This document shows positions 1-8,958 of a stretch of DNA of 56,299 nt, piece after piece. The position numbers were made by a program, and so were the translations under genes. This DNA is from Candidatus Aminicenantota bacterium. Lineage in GTDB: Bacteria > Acidobacteriota > Aminicenantia > Aminicenantales > UBA4085. The DNA lies in contig PLMN01000032.1 in assembly GCA_003141555.1 (NCBI GenBank), positions 931 through 57,229 on the forward strand, given 5' to 3'. Each line of letters starts with the position of its first letter. The stretch's first letter is position 1. The notes under the pieces were generated by a model. That model was not told where the DNA came from, did not search any database, and saw nothing but the letters and a program-made list of their open reading frames with translations.

Positions 1-1716
1 TACACAACTTTCGGTTATATCTCAATCCCCGGTCAAAATATCACTATTCCGAGACGAAAAATCATTCTCGCATGCGTCCGCAAATGGTTAAGGAAAGGCG
101 GTAGCGTTTGTATCGGCGTGCATACTATATCTTTTATATTCGATCCCCATTTATCTTGGACAGAAACGGATCCCGGATCTGGAAATTCGGTCACTATTTA
201 TTCAGCCATATTGGATTTGAACGAAATTAAGGAACTCCGTGGACTATGGTTCGAAGCAAAAGCTATTTTACAAAAAAGCGAGATTCAAAACTGGCCACGG
301 CTATTTGATATACTAAATAGTCTCATTCATCCCTACGTTATGCGCGGACGAGTGCCGGACGATATTATTAAAGAGTGTAAAGCTCTTGCACACGAAATTA
401 TTAAAGATCTTTCCGGCATAGCGCAAAATGAGATTGGAGTACTTGCCGAACTTAGGGAAAGTGCAAGAATATTGGGCGTTGATCTTGATGTCCAAGTCGA
501 AACAATATTTGATATTCTTTATCCTAGGCGAGATATAAAAGCTGATTGGAAGGAAGAACAAGAAAAACAAAGAATTGCCGTCGAAACTCTTTTCAAAGTT
601 TGGGAATTTAGACCAATCGCGCAAGTTGCGGACGACCTAGTTCGACTTGAAAAAGCCGCTAACGTCGTTTCTAGTAATCGTTGGCAACGCTGGCCCGCTT
701 ATCTTTGTCAGTTATTTTCCCAAAAATGCGATAAACCTAGCATATGGATTGATTGCCTTATTGAGCGATGTTCGATGCCAGATCTTGTGTATCCATTTCT
801 CGCGAGGTGTTTTGAGATATCCGATCCATTATGTGAAAAGATCGTTACTAAATGCATTAGTATTTCTACATACCGCGCTGTTGGAATAAGCATAATATTG
901 AAAATGCCAATTCCTCCAAAAAGTTACCTCAAGCTTATTTGGGATCAATTGGGAGATTACTCTCAACTATTAGAAACTCTAATAATTCGAAAAGAAATAT
1001 CTGACGATATCTTAAGAATGCTATTACTACATGATGATGTGCGAGTCGCCGAAGCAACTGCGATTGAAATGTGGGAAGCTGGACGAAATCCTAGGATTCC
1101 GGAAAGAATAAATAGCGAATGGCGAAAAACCGTTATCCGAATCAGGCCAGAACACGATTGCCTACCAGAGATACTTCAATCTGATTCGGAGTTGGCGTTT
1201 GAGTGGCTAAAATCTCATCTTGCTGGCGAGGAACTAAACCTGTTTCGTAATGAAGAGTCCTTCAATAAAATATTAGCTTCATTGTCAAAAGACCAAAGAA
1301 ATATTCTGTTAATGACCATAAAGGACACTGGAGTTTACAGATCATCGAATTTAATAATAGGGCTTATAGGAGGCGATGTTGAGCTTTACAGGATCTTACT
1401 CGCAAGAGGCGATCTGCGTGACTATCACCTCGCTCCGTTAAGGGGACTATCGGCAGATACACTTTCTCAAATGGCTGGAGAAGCTAACTCATATTGTGAT
1501 CTTGAAAAGATATCGCAGGCCGTATTTGGGGGGTCTTGGTTTTGGCATGGGAAAGAATCTACCTATTGGGAAAGCCGACTCGAGAAGTACATGCAATGGA
1601 AATCGCATCCTGACGAACTAGTCAGACGAATCGCGGGCGAAATAGTGAAAATGGTCGAGTGGCGGATTAGAGATGCTATCGAAAGAGAGCAACATGAAGA
1701 AGTATATGGACGCTAG
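1..1716 (+). CDS. C-terminal part of a large alpha-helical (HEAT-like) protein, 5' end outside window
   Basis: The reading frame is open from the first base, so the protein starts before the window. The GTG at 118 lies inside the open frame and is probably not the true start. At least 571 residues are visible. They are rich in Leu, Ile and Glu, alternate in amphipathic helices, and look like HEAT- or ARM-type repeats; I see no catalytic motif. Base composition is far more AT-rich than the genes to its right, and the stop is followed within 45 bases by a half-tRNA, which places it at the end of an inserted element. Large helical-repeat C-terminal regions of this kind occur in STAND-type defence ATPases, but the N-terminal part that would decide this is not in view. 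I do not recognise the family. Confidence 0.6.
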   Translation, partial: YTTFGYISIPGQNITIPRRKIILACVRKWLRKGGSVCIGVHTISFIFDPHLSWTETDPGSGNSVTIYSAILDLNEIKELRGLWFEAKAILQKSEIQNWPRLFDILNSLIHPYVMRGRVPDDIIKECKALAHEIIKDLSGIAQNEIGVLAELRESARILGVDLDVQVETIFDILYPRRDIKADWKEEQEKQRIAVETLFKVWEFRPIAQVADDLVRLEKAANVVSSNRWQRWPAYLCQLFSQKCDKPSIWIDCLIERCSMPDLVYPFLARCFEISDPLCEKIVTKCISISTYRAVGISIILKMPIPPKSYLKLIWDQLGDYSQLLETLIIRKEISDDILRMLLLHDDVRVAEATAIEMWEAGRNPRIPERINSEWRKTVIRIRPEHDCLPEILQSDSELAFEWLKSHLAGEELNLFRNEESFNKILASLSKDQRNILLMTIKDTGVYRSSNLIIGLIGGDVELYRILLARGDLRDYHLAPLRGLSADTLSQMAGEANSYCDLEKISQAVFGGSWFWHGKESTYWESRLEKYMQWKSHPDELVRRIAGEIVKMVEWRIRDAIEREQHEEVYGR

Positions 1717-1756
1717 ATCTTATACGTCTAATATGGGTAGGGGTGAGGACGGTCGG

Positions 1757-1800
1757 TTCTCAGCCATCAGACCGCGGTTCGAATCCGCGTAGCGCTACCA
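1757..1800 (+). tRNA. 3' half of a tRNA gene (Glu-CTC-like), probable attachment site remnant
   Basis: The segment reads as a 7-base anticodon loop with CTC in the anticodon position, the 3' anticodon strand CCATC, a 4-base variable region, a perfect T arm (CGCGG / TTCGAAT / CCGCG), the 3' acceptor strand TAGCGCT, discriminator A and an encoded CCA. The matching 5' acceptor strand, D arm and a pairing 5' anticodon strand are absent upstream, where the sequence is AT-rich coding DNA instead. This is the usual result of a tyrosine-recombinase element integrating into the 3' half of a tRNA gene, with the intact tRNA at the other end of the element. The Glu identity is provisional because half the molecule is missing. 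Confidence 0.6.
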
Positions 1801-1807
1801 TGCGCCC

Positions 1808-2654
1808 ATGACGAAGTCTCCGGCTCATCCTCCGCTCGCCGCCCCATCGGGCGCACGCCTGCCCGTGCTTTTCCTTGGCCCCGGGACCCCGATGAATGCC
1901 ATCGAAGACAACGCGTTTTCCCGAGCCTGGAGCGCCGCCGCCGCGTCCCTGCCCAACCCCCCGCGCCGTTCTCTGCGTTTCGGCCCACTGGGAGACGGAG
2001 GGGACGCTCATGACGGCCATGGACCGGCCGCGGACCATCCACGACTTCGGCGGGTTTCCCGACGAGCTCTATGAAGTCGAATATCCCGCGCCGGGAAGCC
2101 CGGGGCTGGCCCGGGAGACCGTTCTGACCGCCCCGAAAGCTTCGATCGGCGAGGATCGGGAATGGGGCTTGGACCATGGCTGTTGGAGCGTCCTGAGGCG
2201 GATGTATCCTCGGGCCGACGTGCCCATCGTCCAGCTGAGCCTGGATTACACGAAGACGCCGCAGGAGCATTATGCCCTGGCTAAGCAGCTGGCCCTCCTT
2301 CGGCGCCGGGGCATCCTGATCGTGGGCAGCGGCAACCTGGTCCACAATCTCGGCCGCATCTCGATCCCCAGCGGCGATCCGGACGATTTCAACGCGCCCT
2401 TCGGGCTCGATTGGGCGATCGAGGCGAACGAGCTGTTCAAGAAGCTGATCCTAGCCGACGACCATGCGGCCCTGGCCGATTACCGCGCGCTCGGCAAGGC
2501 CGCCCGGCCGGCCGTCCCCACGCCGGAGCACTTCCTGCCGGCGCTCTACGCGGTCGCCCTGAGGGACGAGGGTGAATCCGTGGCCTTTTTCAACGACGCG
2601 GCCGTGGCGGGCTCGCTGACCATGACCTCGTTCAAAATTACAGGCGCCGATTGA
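1808..2654 (+). pseudogene. 4,5-DOPA extradiol dioxygenase (DODA/YgiD family), frameshifted
   Basis: Two frames together spell a DODA-type ring-opening dioxygenase. The first part, from ATG 1808, contains MNAIEDNAFSRAW. After a run of six C at 1957-1962 the reading continues in another frame with VLCVSAHWET, TIHDFGGFP, a GSGNLVHNL region and TPEHFLP. One more C in the run would restore a single frame. The family motif LFLGHGSPMN reads LFLGPGTPMN here, so the first metal-binding His is Pro. His in SAHW, LVHNL and PEHFL are kept. Frameshift plus ligand loss suggests a decaying gene, although a homopolymer sequencing error could explain the frameshift alone. It begins 7 bases after the half-tRNA. 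Confidence 0.75.
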
Positions 2655-2678
2655 CAGGTCCGCGGCTCTTGGGATAGT
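2651..2678 (+). promoter_or_regulatory. sigma70-type promoter for the Asp-box protein
   Basis: TTGACA at 2651-2656 and GATAGT at 2673-2678 are separated by 16 bases. The -35 box overlaps the stop of the preceding pseudogene. A strong AGGAGG at 2694-2699 sits 7 bases before the ATG at 2707. Confidence 0.45.
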
Positions 2679-2706
2679 TTCATGTCAGGATCCAGGAGGA
2701 CCTGCC

Positions 2707-5700
2707 ATGACCTACAAGAAAAAGTTCGCCCTTTCCATTCTCGTGCTCCTCGCGGCCGGCGCCATCGGCGCCTTGGCCCAAACCATTGACGCCGGGGCTT
2801 TCGGCGGGATGCGCTGGCGCTCGATCGGCCCCCTGCGGGCGGGCCGGACGCGGGCTTTAGCCGGCGTCCCCTCCCAGCCGAGCGTTTTCTATATCGGCGT
2901 CTGCAACGGCGGAGTTTGGAAGACCAATGACTATGGCCGCACCTGGACGCCGATCTTCGACGACCAGTCCACGGGCTCGATCGGGGCGGTCGCGGTCGCG
3001 GAATCCGATCCGAACATCGTCTATGTCGCCAGCGGTGAAGGCCTGCAGCGGCCCGATCTCTCGGTAGGCGACGGAATCTACAAGTCCTCCGATGCGGGCA
3101 AGACCTGGACGCATCTCGGCCTGCGCGACGGCCAGCAGATCCCGCAGATCATCGTCGATCCGCGGAATCCCGAACGGGTGTTCGTCGCCGTCCTCGGCCA
3201 TCCCTACGGCCCCAACGAGGAGCGGGGGATTTTCCGCTCCCTGGACGGAGGACGGACCTTCCAGAAAGTCCTCTATAAAGATGAAAACACCGGCGGTTCC
3301 GAGCTTGCCTTCGAGCCGGGCAACCCCGACGTGGTCTACGCCTGCCTCTGGGAATCCCGCCAGGGCCCTTGGGAAAACGCGGCCTGGAGCGGCCCGGGCG
3401 GCGGGATCTTCAAGTCGACCGACGGTGGGACGACCTGGCGGCAGCTCGCCAACGGCCTGGGGACGGGAGCGGAGGGCGTCGTCCAGGCCAACCTGGCCCT
3501 CGCCCCGAGCAATCCGAAGCGCATCTACGCGGCGATCGCCGTTGGGCGCAGCGTGGGAATCTATCGTTCGGACGACGCGGGCGAGACCTGGGCCCGGGCT
3601 ACTCAGGATGCGCGCCAGGCCGCCCGGATCGGCGGCGGCGATCTTCCCCGTCTCGCGGTCAGCCCGAAGAACCCGGATGTCGTCATCATCGCCGGCACGG
3701 TGAGCTGGAAGTCGGTCGACGGGGGCAAGACCTGGTTCGCGTTCCGGGGCGCCCCCGGCGGCGACGACTATCAGAATGTCTGGATCAACCCGAACAATCC
3801 CGACATCATCTTCGAGACGAGCGACCAAGGGGCGATCATCACCGTCAACGGCGGCCAGAGCTGGAGCTCCTGGTACAACCAATCGACCGCCCAGCTTTAC
3901 CATATCGCGGCCGACAACGATTTCCCGTACCGCCTCTACAGCGGGCAGCAGGAAAGCGGCTCGGCGGGCGTCGCCAGCCGGGGCAATGACGGCCAGATCA
4001 CGATGCGCGAATGGCATCCGGTCGGTGTGGACGAATACGGCTACGTCGCTCCCGATCCGCTCGATCCGAACATCATCTACGGCGGCCGGAGCGTAGTCCG
4101 CTATGACCGGCGGACCGGCCAGGTGCAAAGCGTGGGGCCCAATCCTGTCCGCGGCGCCGGCGGCGGCGCTCGCACCGTGCGCACCCAGCCCTGCCTGTTC
4201 TCGCCCGTCGATCCCCATATCCTCTATTCGGCCTCGAACACGCTCTGGAAGACCGCGGACGGCGGCCAGAGTTGGACGCAGATCAGCCCGGACCTGACCC
4301 GGAAAACGTGGGACGTCCCGGCCAATGTCGGCAAGTACAAGGACACCGACGCGGCCAAGCCCGGCCAGAAAGGGGTCATCTACGCGGTCGGCCCGTCTTA
4401 CCTCGACGTCAACCGCCTCTGGATTGGCACGGACGACGGCCTGATCTATCTGACGGTCGACGGCGGCGCGAATTGGAAGGACGTCACGCCGGCCGAGCTC
4501 AAGCCCTGGGCCAAAGTGTCGATCATCGACGCCGGCCGGTTCGACGCGCAAACGGCCTATGCGGCCGTCAACACCCTCCGGCTGGATGACATGCAGCCGC
4601 ACATCTACCGGACCCACGATGGCGGCAGGACCTGGGCGCAGATCACCGGCGGCCTGCCCGACAATGCGCCGGTGAACGTCGTCCGCGAGGACGCGAAGCG
4701 TAAAGGCCTGCTCTTCGCCGGCACGGAGCGCGAGATCTACGTCTCCTTCGACGACGGCGACCATTGGCAATCGCTCCGGCTGAACATGCCGGCCACGTCG
4801 ATGCGCGACCTGATCATCAAGGACGACGATGTCTGCGTGGCGACGCACGGCCGGGGGTTCTGGATTCTCGACGACATCACCCCCCTCCGCCAGCTCAAGG
4901 CGGACGCCCTGGCCGCGGACGCTTATCTCTTCGCCCCCCAGGACGCAATTCGCGTCCGGTGGAGCATGAATTCCGACACTCCGATTCCGCCCGACGAGCC
5001 GCGCGGGGAAAATCCGCCGGACGGGGCGGTCATCGATTACATCCTGAAGGCCGACGCCCCGGGCCCGGTGACGCTCGAAATCCTCGACGGCGGGGGCCGG
5101 GTCATCCGGCATTACGCCAGCACCGACCCCGTCGAAAAGCTGGACCCGGCCGCGACACCGGTGCCGTTCTACTGGTACCGGCCGCCCCAGATCCTGTCCG
5201 CGGCGGCCGGCATGCACCGCTTCACCTGGGATATGCACTACCAGGGTTTGGGAGCGGGCGGCCGGGGCGGGCTGCCCAGCTCGGCCGTGCCCTATAACAC
5301 GGTGCCGTCTCCGAACGCCCCTTGGGCGGCCCCCGGCAAATACACCGTCCGCCTCACGGTGAACGGCAAGATCTTGACCCAGCCGATCGTGGTGAAGATG
5401 GATCCGCGGGTGAAGACCCCGGCCGCCGGCATCGGTCAGCAGTCCGACCTCTCCAAGCAAATGTACGACGGCGTCCTCGACAGCCAGGCCGCGCTCCGCC
5501 AGCTGCGCGCGATCCGCGCCCAGGTGAAGGCGGTCCAAGAGAAGGCCGGCCAGAGCCCGGCCGCTCAGGCGCTGGCTGACTTCGACAAGAAGGCCGCGGC
5601 CCTCGAGGGCGGCGGAGGCGGCGCGGGCGGCGGAATGCGTGGAGGGGGAGGCGGATTCGGGCCCGGCGCCGGGGGAGGCGGGCCGGATACGCTGGCTGGA

Positions 5701-5907
5701 ATCGGCAGCTCGCTCACCTCGCTGATGAGCGTCCTGCAGGGCGCCGACGCCGCGCCGACGAGCCAGGTTCTCGCGGCCGTCGCGGACCGCCAGAAGGCGC
5801 TCGCGGGCCTCATGGCCAAATGGGCCGCGCTCAAGGCGCAGGACCTGGCGGTCTTAAACACCCAGCTCAAGGCGGCTCATCTGCCGGCCGTCGAAATCAA
5901 GGATTGA
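2707..5907 (+). CDS. secreted sortilin/VPS10-type Asp-box beta-propeller protein
   Basis: The 1066-residue product starts with a clear signal peptide (about residues 1-25, ending GALAQ). About eleven Asp-box (BNR) motifs of the S/T-x-D-x-G-x-T-W type follow, for example KTNDYGRTW, KSSDAGKTW, KSTDGGTTW and RTHDGGRTW, spread over roughly residues 35-690 and consistent with one or two large propellers. A beta-sandwich-like region with FTWDM follows, then a helical tail interrupted by a glycine-rich linker (about residues 965-1000). Such proteins are annotated as glycosyl hydrolases or sortilin-like proteins, but no sialidase-type active site is evident, so binding or peptidase-associated roles are equally possible. 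The start is set by AGGAGG. It is followed 16 bases later by an exported M28 peptidase, which suggests co-expression in extracellular protein turnover. Confidence 0.85.
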   Translation: MTYKKKFALSILVLLAAGAIGALAQTIDAGAFGGMRWRSIGPLRAGRTRALAGVPSQPSVFYIGVCNGGVWKTNDYGRTWTPIFDDQSTGSIGAVAVAESDPNIVYVASGEGLQRPDLSVGDGIYKSSDAGKTWTHLGLRDGQQIPQIIVDPRNPERVFVAVLGHPYGPNEERGIFRSLDGGRTFQKVLYKDENTGGSELAFEPGNPDVVYACLWESRQGPWENAAWSGPGGGIFKSTDGGTTWRQLANGLGTGAEGVVQANLALAPSNPKRIYAAIAVGRSVGIYRSDDAGETWARATQDARQAARIGGGDLPRLAVSPKNPDVVIIAGTVSWKSVDGGKTWFAFRGAPGGDDYQNVWINPNNPDIIFETSDQGAIITVNGGQSWSSWYNQSTAQLYHIAADNDFPYRLYSGQQESGSAGVASRGNDGQITMREWHPVGVDEYGYVAPDPLDPNIIYGGRSVVRYDRRTGQVQSVGPNPVRGAGGGARTVRTQPCLFSPVDPHILYSASNTLWKTADGGQSWTQISPDLTRKTWDVPANVGKYKDTDAAKPGQKGVIYAVGPSYLDVNRLWIGTDDGLIYLTVDGGANWKDVTPAELKPWAKVSIIDAGRFDAQTAYAAVNTLRLDDMQPHIYRTHDGGRTWAQITGGLPDNAPVNVVREDAKRKGLLFAGTEREIYVSFDDGDHWQSLRLNMPATSMRDLIIKDDDVCVATHGRGFWILDDITPLRQLKADALAADAYLFAPQDAIRVRWSMNSDTPIPPDEPRGENPPDGAVIDYILKADAPGPVTLEILDGGGRVIRHYASTDPVEKLDPAATPVPFYWYRPPQILSAAAGMHRFTWDMHYQGLGAGGRGGLPSSAVPYNTVPSPNAPWAAPGKYTVRLTVNGKILTQPIVVKMDPRVKTPAAGIGQQSDLSKQMYDGVLDSQAALRQLRAIRAQVKAVQEKAGQSPAAQALADFDKKAAALEGGGGGAGGGMRGGGGGFGPGAGGGGPDTLAGIGSSLTSLMSVLQGADAAPTSQVLAAVADRQKALAGLMAKWAALKAQDLAVLNTQLKAAHLPAVEIKD

Positions 5908-5923
5908 AGGGGAGGGGATTCCG

Positions 5924-7465
5924 ATGAAGACTTTCCGCAACGCCGTCCTGGCCCTGCTGCTGCTCGCCTCGTTTGCCGCCCCCTCGCTCAACGATCCTCT
6001 TCAGGTGGACTGGGACATGGTCGCCAAGATCCGGGAGGAGGGGTTCCAGCGCTCCCAGGTCATGGACATCGTGGGCTATATGACCGACGTCCTCGGCGCC
6101 CGCCTGACGCTTTCCGAGCACATGAAGAGAGCCCAGGTCTGGGCCCGGGACAAGATGGAAAAAGCCGGCCTGGTGAACGCGGTCATCGAGCCTTTCATGG
6201 ACTACGGCGCCGCCTGGGACAACGAATATTTCTCGATCCACATGCTCGAGCCGGATTATCAGTACATGATGGGCTATCCGCTGGCCTATACGCCGGGCAC
6301 GAACGGGAAAATCATCTGTCCGGCCATCATCGTCAACGTCCAGACGAAGGCGGACCGGGAGAAGTACAAGGGCAAGCTGAAAGGCGTGGCCGTCCTGGCC
6401 TCGCCGCCCGTGGACCTCAACCCCACGGCCATGCCCCAGGACGTCACGCGCCGGACGGACGAGGACCTCAAGAAGCTCGAGGGGGCCATCACGCCCCAGG
6501 CCTCGCGGGCTGCGGCCCCCGCCGCCGTGCCCCCCAATCCGGAGCTCCTCAAGGCCGAGGAGAAGATCGATTTCTACAAGTCCGAGGGCGCGCTGGCGGT
6601 CCTCCAATGCGAAAGCGGCTCCTTCGGGTTCGTGCGCGGCTTCAGCCGTCCGGGCGCCAACGCGGATCACTGGTCGCGGGAAAAGGATCTGGCCTCGATG
6701 CCCATTATCGCCGTCACCCCGGAGCACTACAATCGGATGTACCGCATCCTGAAGCGGGAGATCCCGGTCAAAATCGATCTCGAGGTCAGAAACCGCATCG
6801 GCGAGGACGTGGAGAAAGCCTGCAACGTGATCGGCGAGCTCCCCGGCTCCGACCTCAAGGACGAGGTGGTGATGATGGGGGCCCATTTCGACAGCTGGCA
6901 CTCGAGCTCGGGGGCGAGCGACAACGCCGCCGGCTGCGCGGTCGCCCTGGAGGCGGCTAGGATCCTCAAGGCCGTCGGAGCGAAGCCCCGGCGGACGATC
7001 CGGGTCGCGTTCTGGGGCGGGGAGGAGCAGGGCATCCACGGCTCGCGGGAATACGTCGCGAAGCACTTCGGCGACGCCAAGGCCGGCTTCAAGCCCGAAT
7101 ACGACAAGTTCTCGGTCTACTTCAACCAGGATTATGGGGCGGGGGCGTACCGGGGCGTGAACCTCCAGGGTAACGAGTACGTCCGGCGCATCTTCGCCGA
7201 GTGGATGAAGCCTTTCCACGACCTTGGCTTCACCACGCTGGCCATCCAGAGCGTCGGGAGCACGGACCATGTCTCCTTCGACCGGGTCAACCTCCCCGGC
7301 TTCCAGTTCCTGCAGGACGGCGTCGGATTCGGCGGCCACGCCAACATGGATTTTTACGACACGCTCGTTCCCGAGGACCTCATGAAAAATGCCGTCATCA
7401 TGGCCTCCTTCGCCTATCACGCGGCCATGAGCGACGCCCGGATCCCGCGGAAGACGATCCAGTGA
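5924..7465 (+). CDS. exported M28 family zinc metallopeptidase
   Basis: This is a 513-residue protein with an N-terminal signal peptide (hydrophobic stretch about residues 7-20). The two-zinc aminopeptidase site of family M28 is complete: His and Asp in MGAHFDSWH (about 320), bridging Asp in GASDNAAG (about 331), Glu-Glu in FWGGEEQG (about 366), Asp in YFNQDYG and His in STDHVSFD. A PA-like insert with a Pro/Ala-rich segment lies before the catalytic domain. Expected activity is removal of N-terminal residues from peptides, in the periplasm or outside the cell. The gene follows the Asp-box gene by 16 bases with its own GGGGAGG-type ribosome site, so the two are probably one transcript. Confidence 0.9.
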   Translation: MKTFRNAVLALLLLASFAAPSLNDPLQVDWDMVAKIREEGFQRSQVMDIVGYMTDVLGARLTLSEHMKRAQVWARDKMEKAGLVNAVIEPFMDYGAAWDNEYFSIHMLEPDYQYMMGYPLAYTPGTNGKIICPAIIVNVQTKADREKYKGKLKGVAVLASPPVDLNPTAMPQDVTRRTDEDLKKLEGAITPQASRAAAPAAVPPNPELLKAEEKIDFYKSEGALAVLQCESGSFGFVRGFSRPGANADHWSREKDLASMPIIAVTPEHYNRMYRILKREIPVKIDLEVRNRIGEDVEKACNVIGELPGSDLKDEVVMMGAHFDSWHSSSGASDNAAGCAVALEAARILKAVGAKPRRTIRVAFWGGEEQGIHGSREYVAKHFGDAKAGFKPEYDKFSVYFNQDYGAGAYRGVNLQGNEYVRRIFAEWMKPFHDLGFTTLAIQSVGSTDHVSFDRVNLPGFQFLQDGVGFGGHANMDFYDTLVPEDLMKNAVIMASFAYHAAMSDARIPRKTIQ

Positions 7466-7494
7466 AATGGTGAGCGGGGCTTTGTCGTGATAGA

Positions 7495-8958
7495 ATGACG
7501 GTGCGCCCGGAGTCCGCCACCCCCATGTCCGAAGAAAGCCTGCCCGCCGACTCCCTCCCCGCGAAAGGGAAGAAATCCGCGGCGGGGAATTCCGTCCTCG
7601 CCGCCACCTTCCTGGCCGGCCTGAAGCTCGTCGTCGGCCTGGCGACCGGAAGCCTGGGCATCCTGGCCGAAGCCGCTCATTCGGCGCTCGACCTGGTCGC
7701 GGCCGTCGTGACGTTCCTGGCCGTCCGCGTCTCGGACAAGCCGGCCGACCGGGAGCATCCTTACGGCCACGGCAAGATCGAGAACTTCTCGGCGCTCATC
7801 GAGACCGTCCTCCTGTTCGTGACCTGCGCCTGGATCATCTACGAGGCCGTCGAGAGGCTCTTTTTCAAGCCCGCCGCGATCGATCCCAGCCTCTGGGCCT
7901 TCCTGGTCATGGCCGTCTCGATCGCGGTCAACGTCAGCCGGTCGCGGATGCTCTACCGCGTGGCCCGCAAATACCGGAGCCAGGCCCTCGAGGCCGACGC
8001 CCTCCACTTCTCGACCGACGTCTGGAGCTCGTACGTGGTCATCGGCGGCCTGGTCCTGGTCTGGCTCGGGAAAAACGTCTTCCCTCGCCACGGGGCGCTC
8101 CTCCAGAAGGCCGACGCCTTGGCCGCCTTCGGCGTGGCGCTCATCGTCCTGTTCGTCAGCTATCGCATGGGTAAGCGGACGATCGATGTCCTCCTCGACC
8201 GGGCGCCGGACGGGCTGGCCCCCAGGATCCGGGAAGCCGCCGCCGGGGCGGAAGGCGTTATGGGCGTCGGTCATGTTCGCGTCCGCCGGTCCGGGCCGTC
8301 GGTCTTCGTCGACCTGACCGTCGACGTCGACCGGAACCAGTCGTTCGAGCGCACCCACCGCATCGCCGAGGCCGTCGAGGGCCAAATCCGGAAGATCGCC
8401 CCGGGCGCGGACGTGGTCGTCCACACCGATCCCCGCGAGGTCGAGCGCGAGACCATGGCTCGCCGCATCCGGGCGGTAGCCTACCGCCGCCAGATGAGCA
8501 GCGTCCACAACATCACCATGCACGAGGAAAAAGACCGGGTTTACGTCGATCTCCACCTCGAGGTGGACGACAACCTGTCGCTCCAGCAGGCCCACGACCT
8601 GGCCTCCCAAATCGAGCGGGACCTGCAGGAGGATATGCGCCAGATCGAAAGCGTGACCACGCATCTCGAATCCCGCGGCACGGGCGTTGACGACGGCGTG
8701 GACGTGACCAGGCGGGAACCGGCCCTGGTCGCCCGGATCGTGGCCCTCACGAACGCGATCGTCGGGGCGCCGAGCTGCCACAACGTCACGATTCGCCGGT
8801 ATGGCGAGACGCTCTCGGTGGCCCTCCATTGCACCTTTCCCGAGGAGCTCTCGATCGTCCAGGTGCACGATGTCTCCACCCGGATCGAACAGGGATTGAT
8901 GAAAAAAATACCGGGATTAGACCGGGTCCTGGTCCACGAGGAACCTCACGAGCGGTGA
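7495..8958 (+). CDS. cation diffusion facilitator (zinc-type) with three cytoplasmic domains
   Basis: This CDF transporter has 487 residues, long for the family (about 300). The membrane domain carries HxxxD motifs at H62/D66 and H171/D175, the HD-HD pattern of Zn/Cd exporters, and the conserved HPYGHGKIE loop at 88-96. After the last transmembrane helix there are three successive copies of the ferredoxin-like dimerisation domain (about 238-318, 322-395 and 407-485), each with the V-D-L-x-x-x-V-D and H-x-x-x-x-x-x-I pattern, where most members have one. Proton-driven efflux of divalent metal across the inner membrane is expected. The start may be ATG 7495 or ATG 7525; neither has a strong ribosome site. 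The 3' end overlaps the convergent RodZ-like gene by 13 bases. Confidence 0.88.
   Translation: MTVRPESATPMSEESLPADSLPAKGKKSAAGNSVLAATFLAGLKLVVGLATGSLGILAEAAHSALDLVAAVVTFLAVRVSDKPADREHPYGHGKIENFSALIETVLLFVTCAWIIYEAVERLFFKPAAIDPSLWAFLVMAVSIAVNVSRSRMLYRVARKYRSQALEADALHFSTDVWSSYVVIGGLVLVWLGKNVFPRHGALLQKADALAAFGVALIVLFVSYRMGKRTIDVLLDRAPDGLAPRIREAAAGAEGVMGVGHVRVRRSGPSVFVDLTVDVDRNQSFERTHRIAEAVEGQIRKIAPGADVVVHTDPREVERETMARRIRAVAYRRQMSSVHNITMHEEKDRVYVDLHLEVDDNLSLQQAHDLASQIERDLQEDMRQIESVTTHLESRGTGVDDGVDVTRREPALVARIVALTNAIVGAPSCHNVTIRRYGETLSVALHCTFPEELSIVQVHDVSTRIEQGLMKKIPGLDRVLVHEEPHER

Noticed and set aside
1708-1800. A complete tRNA using GACGCTA at 1708 as 5' acceptor strand
   Set aside because: Two of seven acceptor pairs fail or wobble, the distance to the anticodon loop is about 16 bases too long, no D arm forms, and the bases belong to the end of a coding frame.
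2857-5538. 893-codon minus-strand frame opposite the Asp-box gene
   Set aside because: Shadow of the real gene: biased composition, no ribosome site and no recognisable motif.
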